Assembly: GCA_963744255.1 (NCBI GenBank)
Contig: CAVUSZ010000049.1
Location: forward strand, 1-64,000
Source: DATEDA01 sp963744255
GTDB lineage: Bacteria > Pseudomonadota > Gammaproteobacteria > Burkholderiales > SG8-39
Length of the DNA: 64,000 bases
Reading direction: 5' to 3'
A model generated the notes under the pieces. That model did no database searches, was not told the origin of the DNA, and saw nothing but the letters and a program-made list of their open reading frames with translations. Below are positions 41,545 through 50,553 of this stretch, one piece after another (the first letter of the stretch is position 1; each line of letters starts with the position of its first letter). Position numbers and translations under genes: made by a program.

Positions 41545-42567
41545 ATGGAAGAGTGGATGAAGCGAGGATTGTCGGGGTTGGTATTTCTGACCTTGCTCTT
41601 AACCACCGTTTACTGCAGCGCGGCCGACATCAAAGAGCGAACGATCAGAGTCAGCTACGTCACGGCTAGAGACCATGTTTTTGGATTGGGAATAGCCAGG
41701 TTTGCGGAACTCGTCAGCCAAAGGAGCGGAGCCAAGATCACAGTGAAGGGCTACTCCGACGGTCAGCTGGGTGCTGAGGTGCAATCGATCTCGGCGGCCC
41801 AAGGTGGCGTTCTTGAAATGGCGGTCGTATCGACCGCGGCGGCTGCAGGCATCGTCAAAGGGCTTGCGCTGTTCGACTTCCCGTTTCTCTTCGAGAACGA
41901 GAAGGAGGCCGACACCGTCCTCGACGGACCCGTGGGAAAGGAGATTCTCGACAAGTTCGCCGACAAGGGCGTGATCGGTCTCTGCTACTGGGAGAACGGA
42001 TTCCGTCACGTCACGAATAGCAAACGTCCGGTCACGAAATTGGAGGACTTGCAAGGGCTCAAGATTCGCACCATCCAGAACCCGGTCTTTGTCGACACGT
42101 TCAATACGCTGGGGGCGAACGCCGCACCGATGGCCTTCACCGAGGTCTACACCGCGCTTGAAACGAAGACGATCGACGGGCAGGAGACCCCCTACAACAC
42201 GATCGCCACGAGCAAGTTCAACGAAGTTCAGAAATACCTGAGCGCCACCAAGCACATCTACGGGGGTACCGTGGTGCTGGTGGGGAAGAAGTTCTGGGAC
42301 CGGCTCAGCGCCGACGAGAGGAAGATCCTGCAGGAGTCCTGCGTGGACGCGCGCGACTACGAGCGCAAAACTAACCGCGATCTGGATGCCAAGTTTCTGG
42401 CAGACCTGAGGGCAAAGGGAATGGTGTTCAACGAGGTCCCGCCCGCAGAGCGGGCGAGGATGCGGGAGAAGGTGAAGCCGGTGATCGACAAGCACGCCAA
42501 GGAAGTCGGAGAGGACCTGGTGAAGAGGGTCTACGCCGAGCTCGAGAAGGTGCGGAAGCAGCAATAG
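41545..42567 (+). CDS. TRAP transporter substrate-binding protein, DctP family (short Sec type)
   Basis: 340 residues; ATG 41545 has GAGGAGG upstream (Met5 at 41557 is possible). Sec-type leader ending near CSA-ADI. Core: FGLGIARFAELVSQRSGAKI, GYSDGQLGAEVQSISAAQGG, GLALFDFPFLFENEKEADTV, GLCYWENGFRHVTNSKRPVT and LKIRTIQNPVFVDTFNTLGA. It belongs to the same subgroup as 16306 and 19034. It is the first gene of the long plus-strand catabolic series and is followed by an RraA-like protein and an SDR. Codon use is somewhat less G+C-rich than its neighbours, as if acquired separately (impression only). Confidence 0.87.
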   Translation: MEEWMKRGLSGLVFLTLLLTTVYCSAADIKERTIRVSYVTARDHVFGLGIARFAELVSQRSGAKITVKGYSDGQLGAEVQSISAAQGGVLEMAVVSTAAAAGIVKGLALFDFPFLFENEKEADTVLDGPVGKEILDKFADKGVIGLCYWENGFRHVTNSKRPVTKLEDLQGLKIRTIQNPVFVDTFNTLGANAAPMAFTEVYTALETKTIDGQETPYNTIATSKFNEVQKYLSATKHIYGGTVVLVGKKFWDRLSADERKILQESCVDARDYERKTNRDLDAKFLADLRAKGMVFNEVPPAERARMREKVKPVIDKHAKEVGEDLVKRVYAELEKVRKQQ

Positions 42568-42688
42568 GTACCCAGATGGCTATCCTTCATCGAGCAGCAT
42601 CAATAGAGGATCTGCATCGCCTCGCCCGCCAACGTCTACCGCGGCTAGGCGGAATGCAACCTGCTGTCGCCCTTTCTCGGGAGGAGCA

Positions 42689-43345
42689 ATGAATTTTCAA
42701 ACCATTCGCGACCGGCTGCTGCGCCTCGATACCGCGTGCCTTTGCGACGCGAACAAAGAACTGCGCGTCATGGATCCCGCGATCCGGCCCGTTCAACTCG
42801 GACTCAAGCTCGTCGGGAAGGCGCATACGGTGGTGTGCGAGGAAGACTTCCTCACCTTGATCAAAGCGTTGGGCGACGCGCAGCCCGGCGAGGTGCTCGT
42901 CGTCGACACCCGCGGCAGTCGCCCAGCCATGGCTGGCGAGCTCTTTTCGAAGGAGGCCCAGCGCAAGGGATTGGCAGGCATCGTCATCGACGGTGCGGCG
43001 CGCGACACGGCGAAGATTCGGACTTTTTCGATCCCGGTCTATTCGCGATCGGTCATTCCGGTTTCGGGCACGACTCGCAAGATCCTTGCGACTCAGGTGG
43101 CGATCCGGTGTGGCGGCGTGACCGTCAATCCCGGCGACGTGATATTCGGCGATGACGATGGAATCGTCGTGGCAACCGAGAAAGAGCTCGCGGAGCTGAT
43201 CCCGATCGCGGAGAGCATCCAGCAGGCGGAGGAGGCCGCTCTTGCGCGCATGAGCGAGGGCGAAAGCCTGCTCGCCATGGTCAATTTCGAGGAGCATTAT
43301 CGCGCGCTGCAGGCGGGCCGGGAGAGCAAGCTGAAGTTCGCCTGA
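42689..43345 (+). CDS. RraA/HMG-aldolase-family protein
   Basis: 218 residues. The family core is visible: LDTACLCDANKELRVMDPAI, GKAHTVVCEEDFLTLIKAL, GEVLVVDTRGSRPAMAGELF and the G-x(20)-R-D type site ending in GIVIDGAARDTAKI, followed by CGGVTVNPGDVIFGDDDGIV. Members are either divalent-metal 4-hydroxy-4-methyl-2-oxoglutarate/oxaloacetate lyases or RNase E inhibitors. With the R-D pair present and catabolic neighbours, a retro-aldolase or decarboxylase on a 2-oxo-4-hydroxy acid is the likelier role. GGGAGGAGC precedes the ATG. Lies between a binding protein and an SDR. Confidence 0.85.
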   Translation: MNFQTIRDRLLRLDTACLCDANKELRVMDPAIRPVQLGLKLVGKAHTVVCEEDFLTLIKALGDAQPGEVLVVDTRGSRPAMAGELFSKEAQRKGLAGIVIDGAARDTAKIRTFSIPVYSRSVIPVSGTTRKILATQVAIRCGGVTVNPGDVIFGDDDGIVVATEKELAELIPIAESIQQAEEAALARMSEGESLLAMVNFEEHYRALQAGRESKLKFA

Positions 43346-43402
43346 GGACTGCCTGGGAACCGTTGGAGTGTCGCCTCGAGCGTTGCCAATAGGAAGCGCA
43401 GC

Positions 43403-44161
43403 GTGGAGAACGGAGCGAAGGTCGCAATCGTCACCGGCAGCGCCGGCGGAATCGGCGAAGCGACCGCAACGGCACTCGCGCAGCGCGGTTGCCGGGTGGT
43501 GGTCGCGGACCTGCGCGCCGACGCGGCGCGCGAAGCTGCTGCACGGCTCGCAGCCGGGGGCTTCGCTGCGACCGACGTCCCGGTCGATGTCGGCGCTCAG
43601 GCGAGTGTCAACGCGCTGGTGGAGCGCGTCGTCGCCAAGTGGGGCCGGATCGATATCCTGATCAACAACGCCGGCATCGAGAGCTCCAGCCCGTTCCTCG
43701 AGATCGGTCTCCAGGAGTACGAACGGGTGATGCGGGTCAACACGACCGGGACCTGGCTCTGCTGTCAAGCGGTGCTTCCGGTCATGCTTCGCCAGGGTAG
43801 CGGTTCGATCGTCAACATCAGCTCGGTCGCCGGACAACGCGGCGGCGGGCTGCTCGGCACCGCGGCGTATGCGACCTCGAAGGGGGCGGTGATTGCCTTG
43901 ACGAAAGCACTCGCGCGCGAGTTCGCGCGTTCCGGGATTCGCGTCAATTGCGTGGCGCCGGCGTTGACCATGACCGACCTCGTCCGGCGACAGCTCGATA
44001 GCCGCGGGGCGGGGATGCTCGAACGCGTCACCAGCATGACGCCTCTGGGGCGAGGCGCGGAGCCGCGCGAGATCGCCGCGGTTGTGGCGTTTCTCGCCTC
44101 GGACGAAGCTTCGTTCGTCACCGGTCACGTCTACAACGCCGATGGAGGGATCGCGATGTAG
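43403..44161 (+). CDS. Short-chain dehydrogenase/reductase
   Basis: 252 residues from GTG 43403 (AGGAAG upstream). Classical SDR: cofactor site AIVTGSAGGIGEATATALAQ (residues about 7-26), NNAGIESSSPFLEI, catalytic Ser in NISSVAGQRG, Tyr and Lys in YATSKGA, and the C-terminal SFVTGHVYNADGGIAM. The Asp after the second strand (VVADLRADAA) suggests NAD(H) preference. It likely oxidises a hydroxyl of an intermediate in the same pathway as the adjacent RraA-like enzyme. Substrate unknown. Confidence 0.87.
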   Translation: MENGAKVAIVTGSAGGIGEATATALAQRGCRVVVADLRADAAREAAARLAAGGFAATDVPVDVGAQASVNALVERVVAKWGRIDILINNAGIESSSPFLEIGLQEYERVMRVNTTGTWLCCQAVLPVMLRQGSGSIVNISSVAGQRGGGLLGTAAYATSKGAVIALTKALAREFARSGIRVNCVAPALTMTDLVRRQLDSRGAGMLERVTSMTPLGRGAEPREIAAVVAFLASDEASFVTGHVYNADGGIAM

Positions 44162-44202
44162 CGCTGGCCGTGGAGTCTTGAATCGACAAGGAGGACGCAC
44201 CC

Positions 44203-45292
44203 ATGAAACGACGTGCATTTATCAAAGGCGCGGCAGCCGGGTCCGCCGGCGCGGCGCTCGCAGCCCCCGCGATCGTGCGCGGGCAGCAGCAGGTGAAATG
44301 GCGGCTTGCCTCGAGCTTTCCGAAGAGCCTCGACACGCTCTTCGGCGCTGCCGAGCACGTGGCGAAGCGCGTGTCCGCGGCGACCGGAGGCAAGTTCGAC
44401 ATCCGGGTGTTCGCGCCGGGCGAGATCGTCCCGGCGCTGGGCGTGCTGGAGGCGGTCGCAGCAGGGCACCATCGAGTGCGCCTATACGGCGCCGTACTAC
44501 TTCTTCGGCAAGGATCCGACCTTCGCGCTCGACACCGGGATCTCGTTCGGCATGAACGCGCGGCAGATGACCGCGTGGATGTACGACGGTGGCGGGTTGC
44601 AGCTGATGCGCGAGTTCTATCGCGAGTACAACATCGTCAACTTCCCGGCGGGCAACACCGGCGCGCAGATGGCGGGATGGTTTCGCAAGGAGATCAAGGG
44701 GCTCGACGACCTCAAGGGACTCAAGATGCGCATCGGCGGCTTTGCCGGCCTCGTGATCGAGCGCCTTGGCGTCGTGCCGCAGAACATTCCCGCAGGCGAC
44801 ATCTATCCCGCGCTCGAGAAAGGGACGATCGACGCCGCGGAGTGGGTGGGCCCGTACGATGACGAGAAGCTCGGTTTGCACAAGATCGCGAAGTACTACT
44901 ATTACCCGGCCTTCTGGGAGGGCGGGTCGCAGCTATGTCTCTATGTGAACGCGAAGGCGTGGGACAGCCTGTCGAAGGAGTACCAGGCCATCTTGGAGTC
45001 GGCCTGCGCCGAGGCCCACGTCCTCACGCTGGCCAAGTACGACGCGCGCAACCCGCAGGCGCTAAAGCGCCTGGTTGCGGGCGGCGCGCAGCTGCGCCCG
45101 CTTCCGCGGCCGGTCATGGAGGCAGGCTGGAAGGCCGCGAACGAGCTCTACGCCGAGCTCTCCAGCAAGAATCCGAAGTGGAAGAAGGTGTACGAGAGCC
45201 ACGCGAAGTTCCGCGATGACTTGATCCTGTGGTTCCGGTTCGCCGAGGGGAGCTTCGACAGCTTCATGGCGTCGGTCAAGCGTCCAGGCTAG
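44203..45292 (+). pseudogene. TRAP-type substrate-binding protein, DctP family (Tat-type), single frameshift
   Basis: The frame from ATG 44203 gives MKRRAFIKGAAAGSAGAALA (RRAFIK twin-arginine motif) and KFDIRVFAPGEIVPALGVLE, then is lost at about 44458. Removing one surplus G restores QQGTIECAYTAPYYFFGKDP, ISFGMNARQMTAWMYDGGGL, FAGLVIERLGVVPQNIPAGD and the ending WFRFAEGSFDSFMASVKR, stop at 45292. Repaired length is 362 residues. It is followed after 24 bases by a close paralogue at 45317. Either this is a real inactivation backed up by its neighbour, or a consensus error. Confidence 0.82.
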
Positions 45293-45316
45293 GTCGACAG
45301 GCGGTAGGAGAGAAGC

Positions 45317-46399
45317 ATGAAACGACGTGCATTCATGAGAGGTGCGGCAGCCGGCACCGCTGGCGCGGCGCTAGCAGCGCCGGCAATCGTACGCGGGCAG
45401 GCGCAGGTCAAGTGGCGGCTTGCCGCGGCCTTCCCCAAGACCCTCGATACGATTTACGGCGCGACTGAAGTCGTGGCAAAGCGCGTCGGCGAGGCGACTG
45501 GGGGGAAGTTCGAGATCCGGGTATTCGGGCCGGGCGAGATCGTCCCGGCGTTCGGTGTGCTGGACGCCGTCCAGCAGGGCACGGTCGAGTGCGCGCACTC
45601 GTCGTCGGCGTTCTTCTTCGGCAAGGACCCCACCTTCGCGCTCGACAACGCGATTCCGTTCGGCATGAACTCGCGGCAGATGACCGCTTGGATGTACGAC
45701 GGCGGCGGCATGCAGCTCCTGCGCGAGTTCTTTCGCGACTTCAACGTGGTCAACTTCCCGTGCTGCAACACGGGCGCCCAAATGGCCGGATGGTTCCGCA
45801 AGGAGATCAAGGGCGTCGAGGACCTGAAGGGGCTCAAGATGCGCCTTGGAGGCTTCGGCGGCACGGTGTTCGAGCGTATCGGCGGCGTGCCGCAGAATAT
45901 CCCCGCCGGCGACATCTATCCCGCGCTCGAGAAAGGAACGATCGATGCGGCCGAGTTCGTTGGGCCGTATGACGACGAGAAGCTCGGCTTCTACAAGATC
46001 GCGAAGTTCTACTATTACCCGGCGTTCTGGGAGGGTGGGTCGCAGATTTCGATGTACGTGAACACCAAGGCCTGGGATAGCCTGCCGAAGGAGTATCAGG
46101 CGATTCTCGAGGCGGCATGCGCCGAGGCCCACGTGCTCACGCAGGCCAAGTACGACGCGCGCAACCCGCCGGCGCTGAAGCGCCTGGTCGCGGGCGGGGC
46201 GCAGCTGCGCCCGCTTCCGCGCCCGGTGATGGAGGCGGCTTGGAAGAACGCAAACGAGCTCTTCGCGGAGCTCTCGGGCAAGAACCCGAAGTGGAAGAAA
46301 ATCTACGACAGCTACTCGAAGTTCCGCGACGACGAGATCCTGTGGTTCCGCTTCGCGGAGGGCAGCTTCGACAGCTTCATGGCATCGGTGAAGCGTTGA
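45317..46399 (+). CDS. TRAP-type substrate-binding protein, DctP family (Tat-type paralogue)
   Basis: 360 residues with leader MKRRAFMRGAAAGTAGAALA (twin-arginine type) ending near AAPAIVRG. Core blocks AQVKWRLAAAFPKTLDTIYG, GKFEIRVFGPGEIVPAFGVL, LDNAIPFGMNSRQMTAWMYD, FGGTVFERIGGVPQNIPAGD and WFRFAEGSFDSFMASVKR. It is the intact partner of the tandem pair with 44203 and is followed 16 bases later by a VOC-family gene. The ligand is unknown; these long paralogues resemble the group that binds 2-oxo or hydroxy acids (TakP-like), which is inference. Confidence 0.88.
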   Translation: MKRRAFMRGAAAGTAGAALAAPAIVRGQAQVKWRLAAAFPKTLDTIYGATEVVAKRVGEATGGKFEIRVFGPGEIVPAFGVLDAVQQGTVECAHSSSAFFFGKDPTFALDNAIPFGMNSRQMTAWMYDGGGMQLLREFFRDFNVVNFPCCNTGAQMAGWFRKEIKGVEDLKGLKMRLGGFGGTVFERIGGVPQNIPAGDIYPALEKGTIDAAEFVGPYDDEKLGFYKIAKFYYYPAFWEGGSQISMYVNTKAWDSLPKEYQAILEAACAEAHVLTQAKYDARNPPALKRLVAGGAQLRPLPRPVMEAAWKNANELFAELSGKNPKWKKIYDSYSKFRDDEILWFRFAEGSFDSFMASVKR

Positions 46400-46415
46400 C
46401 TCGAGAAGGGAAGCG

Positions 46416-46747
46416 ATGGCTGAAATCAAATTCCGGCTTCAGCATCTCAACATGCCCGCGCGCGATCCCGAGGGCCTCGCGCGGTGGTACGCGGACACCT
46501 TCGAGCTGCGGGCCGAGGGCAACAAGGTGCTTGGTCCGGGCGTGCTCATCGCCTTTCAGTCCGGCGAGCCCATCAACCGGGCGCCCGAGCTGCACGCGGG
46601 ATTCCTCGTGCCGTCACTCGCCGAGCTTAACCGATGGGCGGATCGGTTAGGCGGGACCATGAAGACCGGGAAGCCGAATTCACGTCGTTCCAGCTCCGCG
46701 ATCCGGAGGGCAACTGCGTCGAGATCTACTGCAGGAACGAGGGCTGA
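46416..46747 (+). pseudogene. VOC-family (glyoxalase-like) protein, single frameshift
   Basis: The frame from ATG 46416 reads FRLQHLNMPARDPEGLARWY, GPGVLIAFQSGEPIN and LHAGFLVPSLAELNRWADRL. Near 46675 one base is missing; the neighbouring frame gives EFTSFQLRDPEGNCVEIYC and RNEG with stop at 46745-46747. The D-P-E-G-N-x-V-E-I-Y ending with its metal-binding Glu is the standard VOC closing strand. Repaired length is about 110 residues (one VOC module). Such proteins are metal-dependent isomerases, lyases or dioxygenases; function here is open. Gene spacing of 16 and 26 bases on either side indicates an operon. Confidence 0.75.
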
Positions 46748-46773
46748 ATGAGGGTTCAAGGGAGGATGGAACG

Positions 46774-47826
46774 ATGAAAGGCGTCGTCTTTCCCGGCGAT
46801 CGCAAGGTTGAATTGCTCGAGTTCCCCGATCCCACGCCGGGGCCGGGCGAGGTCGTGCTCGAGATCAAGGCTTCCGGAATGTGCGGCAGCGATCTCAAGT
46901 ACTACCGCGCTTCCGAAGGTGCGGCATCGCTCGGGTTCAAGATGGCGAGCGGTCCGGTGATCGCCGGTCATGAGCCGTGCGGCGTCGTCGTCGCGGTCGG
47001 GCCCGGTGTCTCCGAGAAGCAGGCCCGCGTCGGCATGCGAGTCATGCAGCATCACTATCGCGGCTGCGGCGTGTGCGAGCATTGCGCGACCGGTTGGATG
47101 CAGATGTGCGTCGAGGGTGTCGCCGAGGTCTATGGCGCAACCGGTCACGGCGCGCACGCAAGGTACATGAAGTGTCCGGCGCGCACCGTGGTGCCGCTTC
47201 CCGACGAGCTGTCCTTCGATACGGGCGCCGCCATCTCCTGCGGGACCGGCACCGCGTGGGGCGCGCTGCAGCGGCTGGGGCTTCAAGGCGATCACACCAT
47301 CGCGATCTTCGGCCAGGGCCCCGTCGGCCTGTCCGCGACGCAGCTCGCGAACGCGATGGGCGCGCGAGTCATCGCGCTCGACACGAGCGACGAGCGGCTC
47401 GATCGGGCGCAGGAGTTCGGTGCGGACGAACTGATCAATCCGGAGCGTCACGCGGATGTCGTGCAGGCCATAAGAGATCTGACGCATGGTCGCGGTGCGC
47501 ACTCTTCGCTCGATGCCTCGTCCTCTCCGCAGGCCCGCGCGCAAGCCGTGCGCTGCGTGCGAACCTGGGGGAAGGCGTGCTTCGTCGGCGAGGGCGATAG
47601 CGTCACCCTCGATGTGAGCGGCGATCTCCTGCGGCGGCAGGTCACGTTGATCGGCTCGTGGACCTTCTCGACCGTGGGTCAAGCCGATTGCGCGCGCTAT
47701 GTCGCGGATCGCGGCATCGATGTCGACCGCCTCTTCACCCACCGCTGGCAGCTGGATCAGGCGGTGGAGGCGTACCGTCTATTCGATGCGCAAACGTCGG
47801 GCAAGGGTGTGATTAATCCGTCGTAG
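46774..47826 (+). CDS. Zinc-dependent medium-chain alcohol dehydrogenase
   Basis: 350 residues. Catalytic zinc ligands: Cys37 in SGMCGSDLKYY and the His in IAGHEPCGVV. The structural zinc lobe is complete in HYRGCGVCEHCATGWMQMC (four Cys). The NAD site is AIFGQGPVGLSATQLANAMG, with an acidic residue following (IALDTSDERL), so NAD is preferred. The family oxidises polyols, sugars or threonine-like alcohols. It follows the VOC gene and precedes ilvD in the same direction, fitting oxidation of a sugar-derived alcohol. Confidence 0.88.
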   Translation: MKGVVFPGDRKVELLEFPDPTPGPGEVVLEIKASGMCGSDLKYYRASEGAASLGFKMASGPVIAGHEPCGVVVAVGPGVSEKQARVGMRVMQHHYRGCGVCEHCATGWMQMCVEGVAEVYGATGHGAHARYMKCPARTVVPLPDELSFDTGAAISCGTGTAWGALQRLGLQGDHTIAIFGQGPVGLSATQLANAMGARVIALDTSDERLDRAQEFGADELINPERHADVVQAIRDLTHGRGAHSSLDASSSPQARAQAVRCVRTWGKACFVGEGDSVTLDVSGDLLRRQVTLIGSWTFSTVGQADCARYVADRGIDVDRLFTHRWQLDQAVEAYRLFDAQTSGKGVINPS

Positions 47827-47861
47827 CGGCAACTCGAGAACACCCGCTGGAGGAGATTTCC

Positions 47862-49538
47862 ATGGCAGACAATCGTCGCAGCCGGGTCATCACGCAAGGC
47901 GTTGCGCGCTCGCCGAATCGGGCGATGCTGCGGGCGGTGGGGTTCAAGGATGGCGACTTCGACAAGCCGATCATCGGCGTCGCGAACGGCCACTCCACGA
48001 TGAACCCGTGCAACGCCGGCATCCAGCCGCTCGCGGACGCGGCCATCGATGCGCTCGAAGCCGGGGGCGCGAAACCGCAGGTGTTCGGCGTCCCGACCGT
48101 CACCGACGGCATCGGCATGGGCACCGAGGCGATGAAGTACTCGCTCGTCTCGCGCGAGGTGATCGCGGATGCGATCGAGACCGCGGTCAACGGCCAGCTG
48201 ATGGACGGCGCGCTCGTGATCGGGGCGTGCGACAAGAACATGCCGGGCGGCATGATGGCGCTCGCGCGCATCAACGTGCCGGGAATTTACGTGTACGGCG
48301 GTACCATTAAACCCGGCAAGTGGAAAGGCCAACCGCTCAACATTGCGAGTCCGTTCGAGGCGGTGGGAGCCTTCACCGCGGGCAAGATGTCGCAGGAGGA
48401 TTTCGAAGGGATCGAGAAGAACGCCTGTCCGACGGTCGGAGCCTGCGCCGGCATGTATACCGCGAACACGATGTCGTCGTCGTTCGAGGCGCTCGGCATG
48501 AGCCTCCTCGGTTCCGCGACGATCGCGTCGCCCGACCCCGAAAAGGCCGAGTCGGCAGCCGATTCGGCGCGGGTTCTCCTCGAGGCGGTGAAGCGGGATC
48601 TCAAGCCCCGCGACATCATCACGCGAAAATCGATCGAGAATGCGATCGCGCTCGTCATGGCGACCGGCGGTTCGACGAACGCGGTGCTCCACTATCTCGC
48701 GATCGCGCACGCCGCGGGCGTCAAATGGTCGATCGACGACTTCGAGCGCGTGCGCCGCAAGGTGCCGGTGCTCTGCGACCTCAAACCGTCGGGCAAGTAC
48801 GTCGCGGTCGACCTGCATCGCGTCGGCGGCGCGCCGCAGGTGCTGAAAATGCTGCTCAACCACGGCCTCCTGCACGGCGAGTGCACGACGATCACCGGCA
48901 AAACGCTCGCCCAGGAGCTCAAGAAGATCCCGGACGAGCCGCCGGTCGACCAGGACGTGATCCGGCCGTGGTCGAAGCCGATGTACGCGCAAGGCCATCT
49001 CGCGATCCTCAAGGGCAACCTCGCGCCCGAGGGATGCGTCGCGAAGATCACCGGCCTCAAGAATCCCGTGATCAGCGGTCCGGCGCGCGTCTTCGATTCG
49101 GAGAGCGCCTGCATGAAGGCGATCATGGCGCGCAAGATCAAGCACGGCGACGTGGTCGTGATCCGTTACGAAGGGCCGAAGGGTGGACCTGGCATGCAGG
49201 AGATGCTCGCGCCGACCTCCGCGCTCATCGGCCAGGGCCTGGGCGAGTCGGTCGGCCTCATCACCGACGGACGCTTCTCGGGCGCAACGTGGGGAATGGT
49301 GGTCGGACACGTCGCGCCGGAAGCATACGTGGGCGGGCCCATTGCGCTGGTGAAGGAGGGCGACTCGATCACCATCGACGCCCACAAGCGGCTGCTTCAC
49401 CTGAACGTCTCGGCGAAAGAGCTGGCGGCGCGCAAGAAGAAATGGCGGCCGCCCGGGCCGCGCTACAAGAGCGGCCTGCTCGCCAAGTACTTCAAGCTGG
49501 TATCGACGGCCTCGCAAGGCGCGGTGACCGATACCTGA
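47862..49538 (+). CDS. ilvD: Dihydroxy-acid dehydratase
   Basis: 558 residues, the standard length. N-terminus SRVITQGVARSPNRAMLRAV; cluster-binding Cys in NGHSTMNPCNAG, VIGACDKNMPGGMMALARIN and CPTVGACAGMYTANTMSSSF; catalytic-type Ser in LITDGRFSGATWGMVVGHVA; terminal ASQGAVTDT. This close match to true IlvD indicates the branched-chain amino-acid enzyme (2,3-dihydroxy-isovalerate to 2-oxo-isovalerate). Its location inside a catabolic series is unusual, and a sugar-acid substrate cannot be excluded. GGAGG precedes the ATG. Confidence 0.87.
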   Translation: MADNRRSRVITQGVARSPNRAMLRAVGFKDGDFDKPIIGVANGHSTMNPCNAGIQPLADAAIDALEAGGAKPQVFGVPTVTDGIGMGTEAMKYSLVSREVIADAIETAVNGQLMDGALVIGACDKNMPGGMMALARINVPGIYVYGGTIKPGKWKGQPLNIASPFEAVGAFTAGKMSQEDFEGIEKNACPTVGACAGMYTANTMSSSFEALGMSLLGSATIASPDPEKAESAADSARVLLEAVKRDLKPRDIITRKSIENAIALVMATGGSTNAVLHYLAIAHAAGVKWSIDDFERVRRKVPVLCDLKPSGKYVAVDLHRVGGAPQVLKMLLNHGLLHGECTTITGKTLAQELKKIPDEPPVDQDVIRPWSKPMYAQGHLAILKGNLAPEGCVAKITGLKNPVISGPARVFDSESACMKAIMARKIKHGDVVVIRYEGPKGGPGMQEMLAPTSALIGQGLGESVGLITDGRFSGATWGMVVGHVAPEAYVGGPIALVKEGDSITIDAHKRLLHLNVSAKELAARKKKWRPPGPRYKSGLLAKYFKLVSTASQGAVTDT

Positions 49539-49613
49539 TCGCAGGCACCCCGACGGGGGGACGGACCTTGGCTCGCGCGAACCGCGGGGCTGCTCGAGCA
49601 TGGGAGCAAGCGC

Positions 49614-50516
49614 ATGGCGCACAAGACCTGGTTGGAGGTTTCCGTGAACGGCCCTTGGTCGCGGGATCAGCAGCCGCTCATCCCGATCACGGTCAGCGAG
49701 ATCGTCGCCGAGGGCATCGCTTGCGCGCGCGCCGGCGCGGCGGTCATCCACGTGCATGCCTACGACGAGCGGACCGGCCGGCAGAAGGACGATGCCGACC
49801 TCTACGCGGCGATCATCGAAGGCATCCGCGCGAAGGAGGACGTCATCGTCTACCCGACGATTCCCTTCGCCGGCAGCATCGATGCCCCGTCGGCGCTCTC
49901 TGCGAGCGCCCGGTTCCAGCATGCCGAGACGCTGGCCAAGCGCGGGCTGCTCGAGTGGGGGGTCGTCGATCCGGGGTCGACCCAGATCAGCACGCTCGCC
50001 GAGATTCCTGCAGGCAAGGAAGGGTTCATCTACGCGAATCCCGAATCCCACGTGCGGTGGGGTCTGGAGCTTGCCAGCCGATACAAGTTTCATCCCGGCT
50101 ACGCGATCTACGAGCCCGGGTTCTTGCGCCTGGGCGCCGCGCTCGCGCGCGTTCATCCGGCGCTGCCGCAGCCGGTCTACCGGTTCATGTTCTCGGACGG
50201 ACTGAGTTTCGGGTTTCCGCCCGAGCGATTCGCGCTGGAAGCGTATCTGCACTTGCTCGACCGTGAGGCGCCCGATGCGCCGTGGATGATCGCGGGACTC
50301 GACGTCGACGTGACGCCGTTGATCGAGGTCGCGGTAGACCGCGGTGGTCACGTCCGCGTCGGATTGGAAGACGCGCCGTTCGGCAGCGTGAAGTCGAATC
50401 TGCAATGGGTTGACCACGCGGTTCGCCGCATCCGCTCGGCGGGCGGGGAGGTGGCCGCAGCCGCCGAGGTGCGCGCCCGGTTGGGAGAGAGCGGGAGAGC
50501 AACGAGGAGCGCATAG
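49614..50516 (+). CDS. BKACE-family beta-keto acid cleavage enzyme (DUF849)
   Basis: 300 residues. The zinc-binding His46 and His48 lie in AAVIHVHAYDE; the third ligand region and Glu occur in VRVGLEDAPFGSVKSNLQWV near the end. VSVNGPWSRDQQPLIPITVS is the usual opening. BKACE enzymes condense a beta-keto acid with acetyl-CoA to give acetoacetate and a new CoA ester; the best known acts on 3-keto-5-aminohexanoate. The identity of the beta-keto acid depends on the active-site pocket and cannot be read here. In an operon with ilvD and an HpcH/HpaI aldolase. Confidence 0.87.
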   Translation: MAHKTWLEVSVNGPWSRDQQPLIPITVSEIVAEGIACARAGAAVIHVHAYDERTGRQKDDADLYAAIIEGIRAKEDVIVYPTIPFAGSIDAPSALSASARFQHAETLAKRGLLEWGVVDPGSTQISTLAEIPAGKEGFIYANPESHVRWGLELASRYKFHPGYAIYEPGFLRLGAALARVHPALPQPVYRFMFSDGLSFGFPPERFALEAYLHLLDREAPDAPWMIAGLDVDVTPLIEVAVDRGGHVRVGLEDAPFGSVKSNLQWVDHAVRRIRSAGGEVAAAAEVRARLGESGRATRSA

Positions 50517-50553
50517 CCGGTTTGCCCCATCGACGGCCGACAAGGAGAAGACA

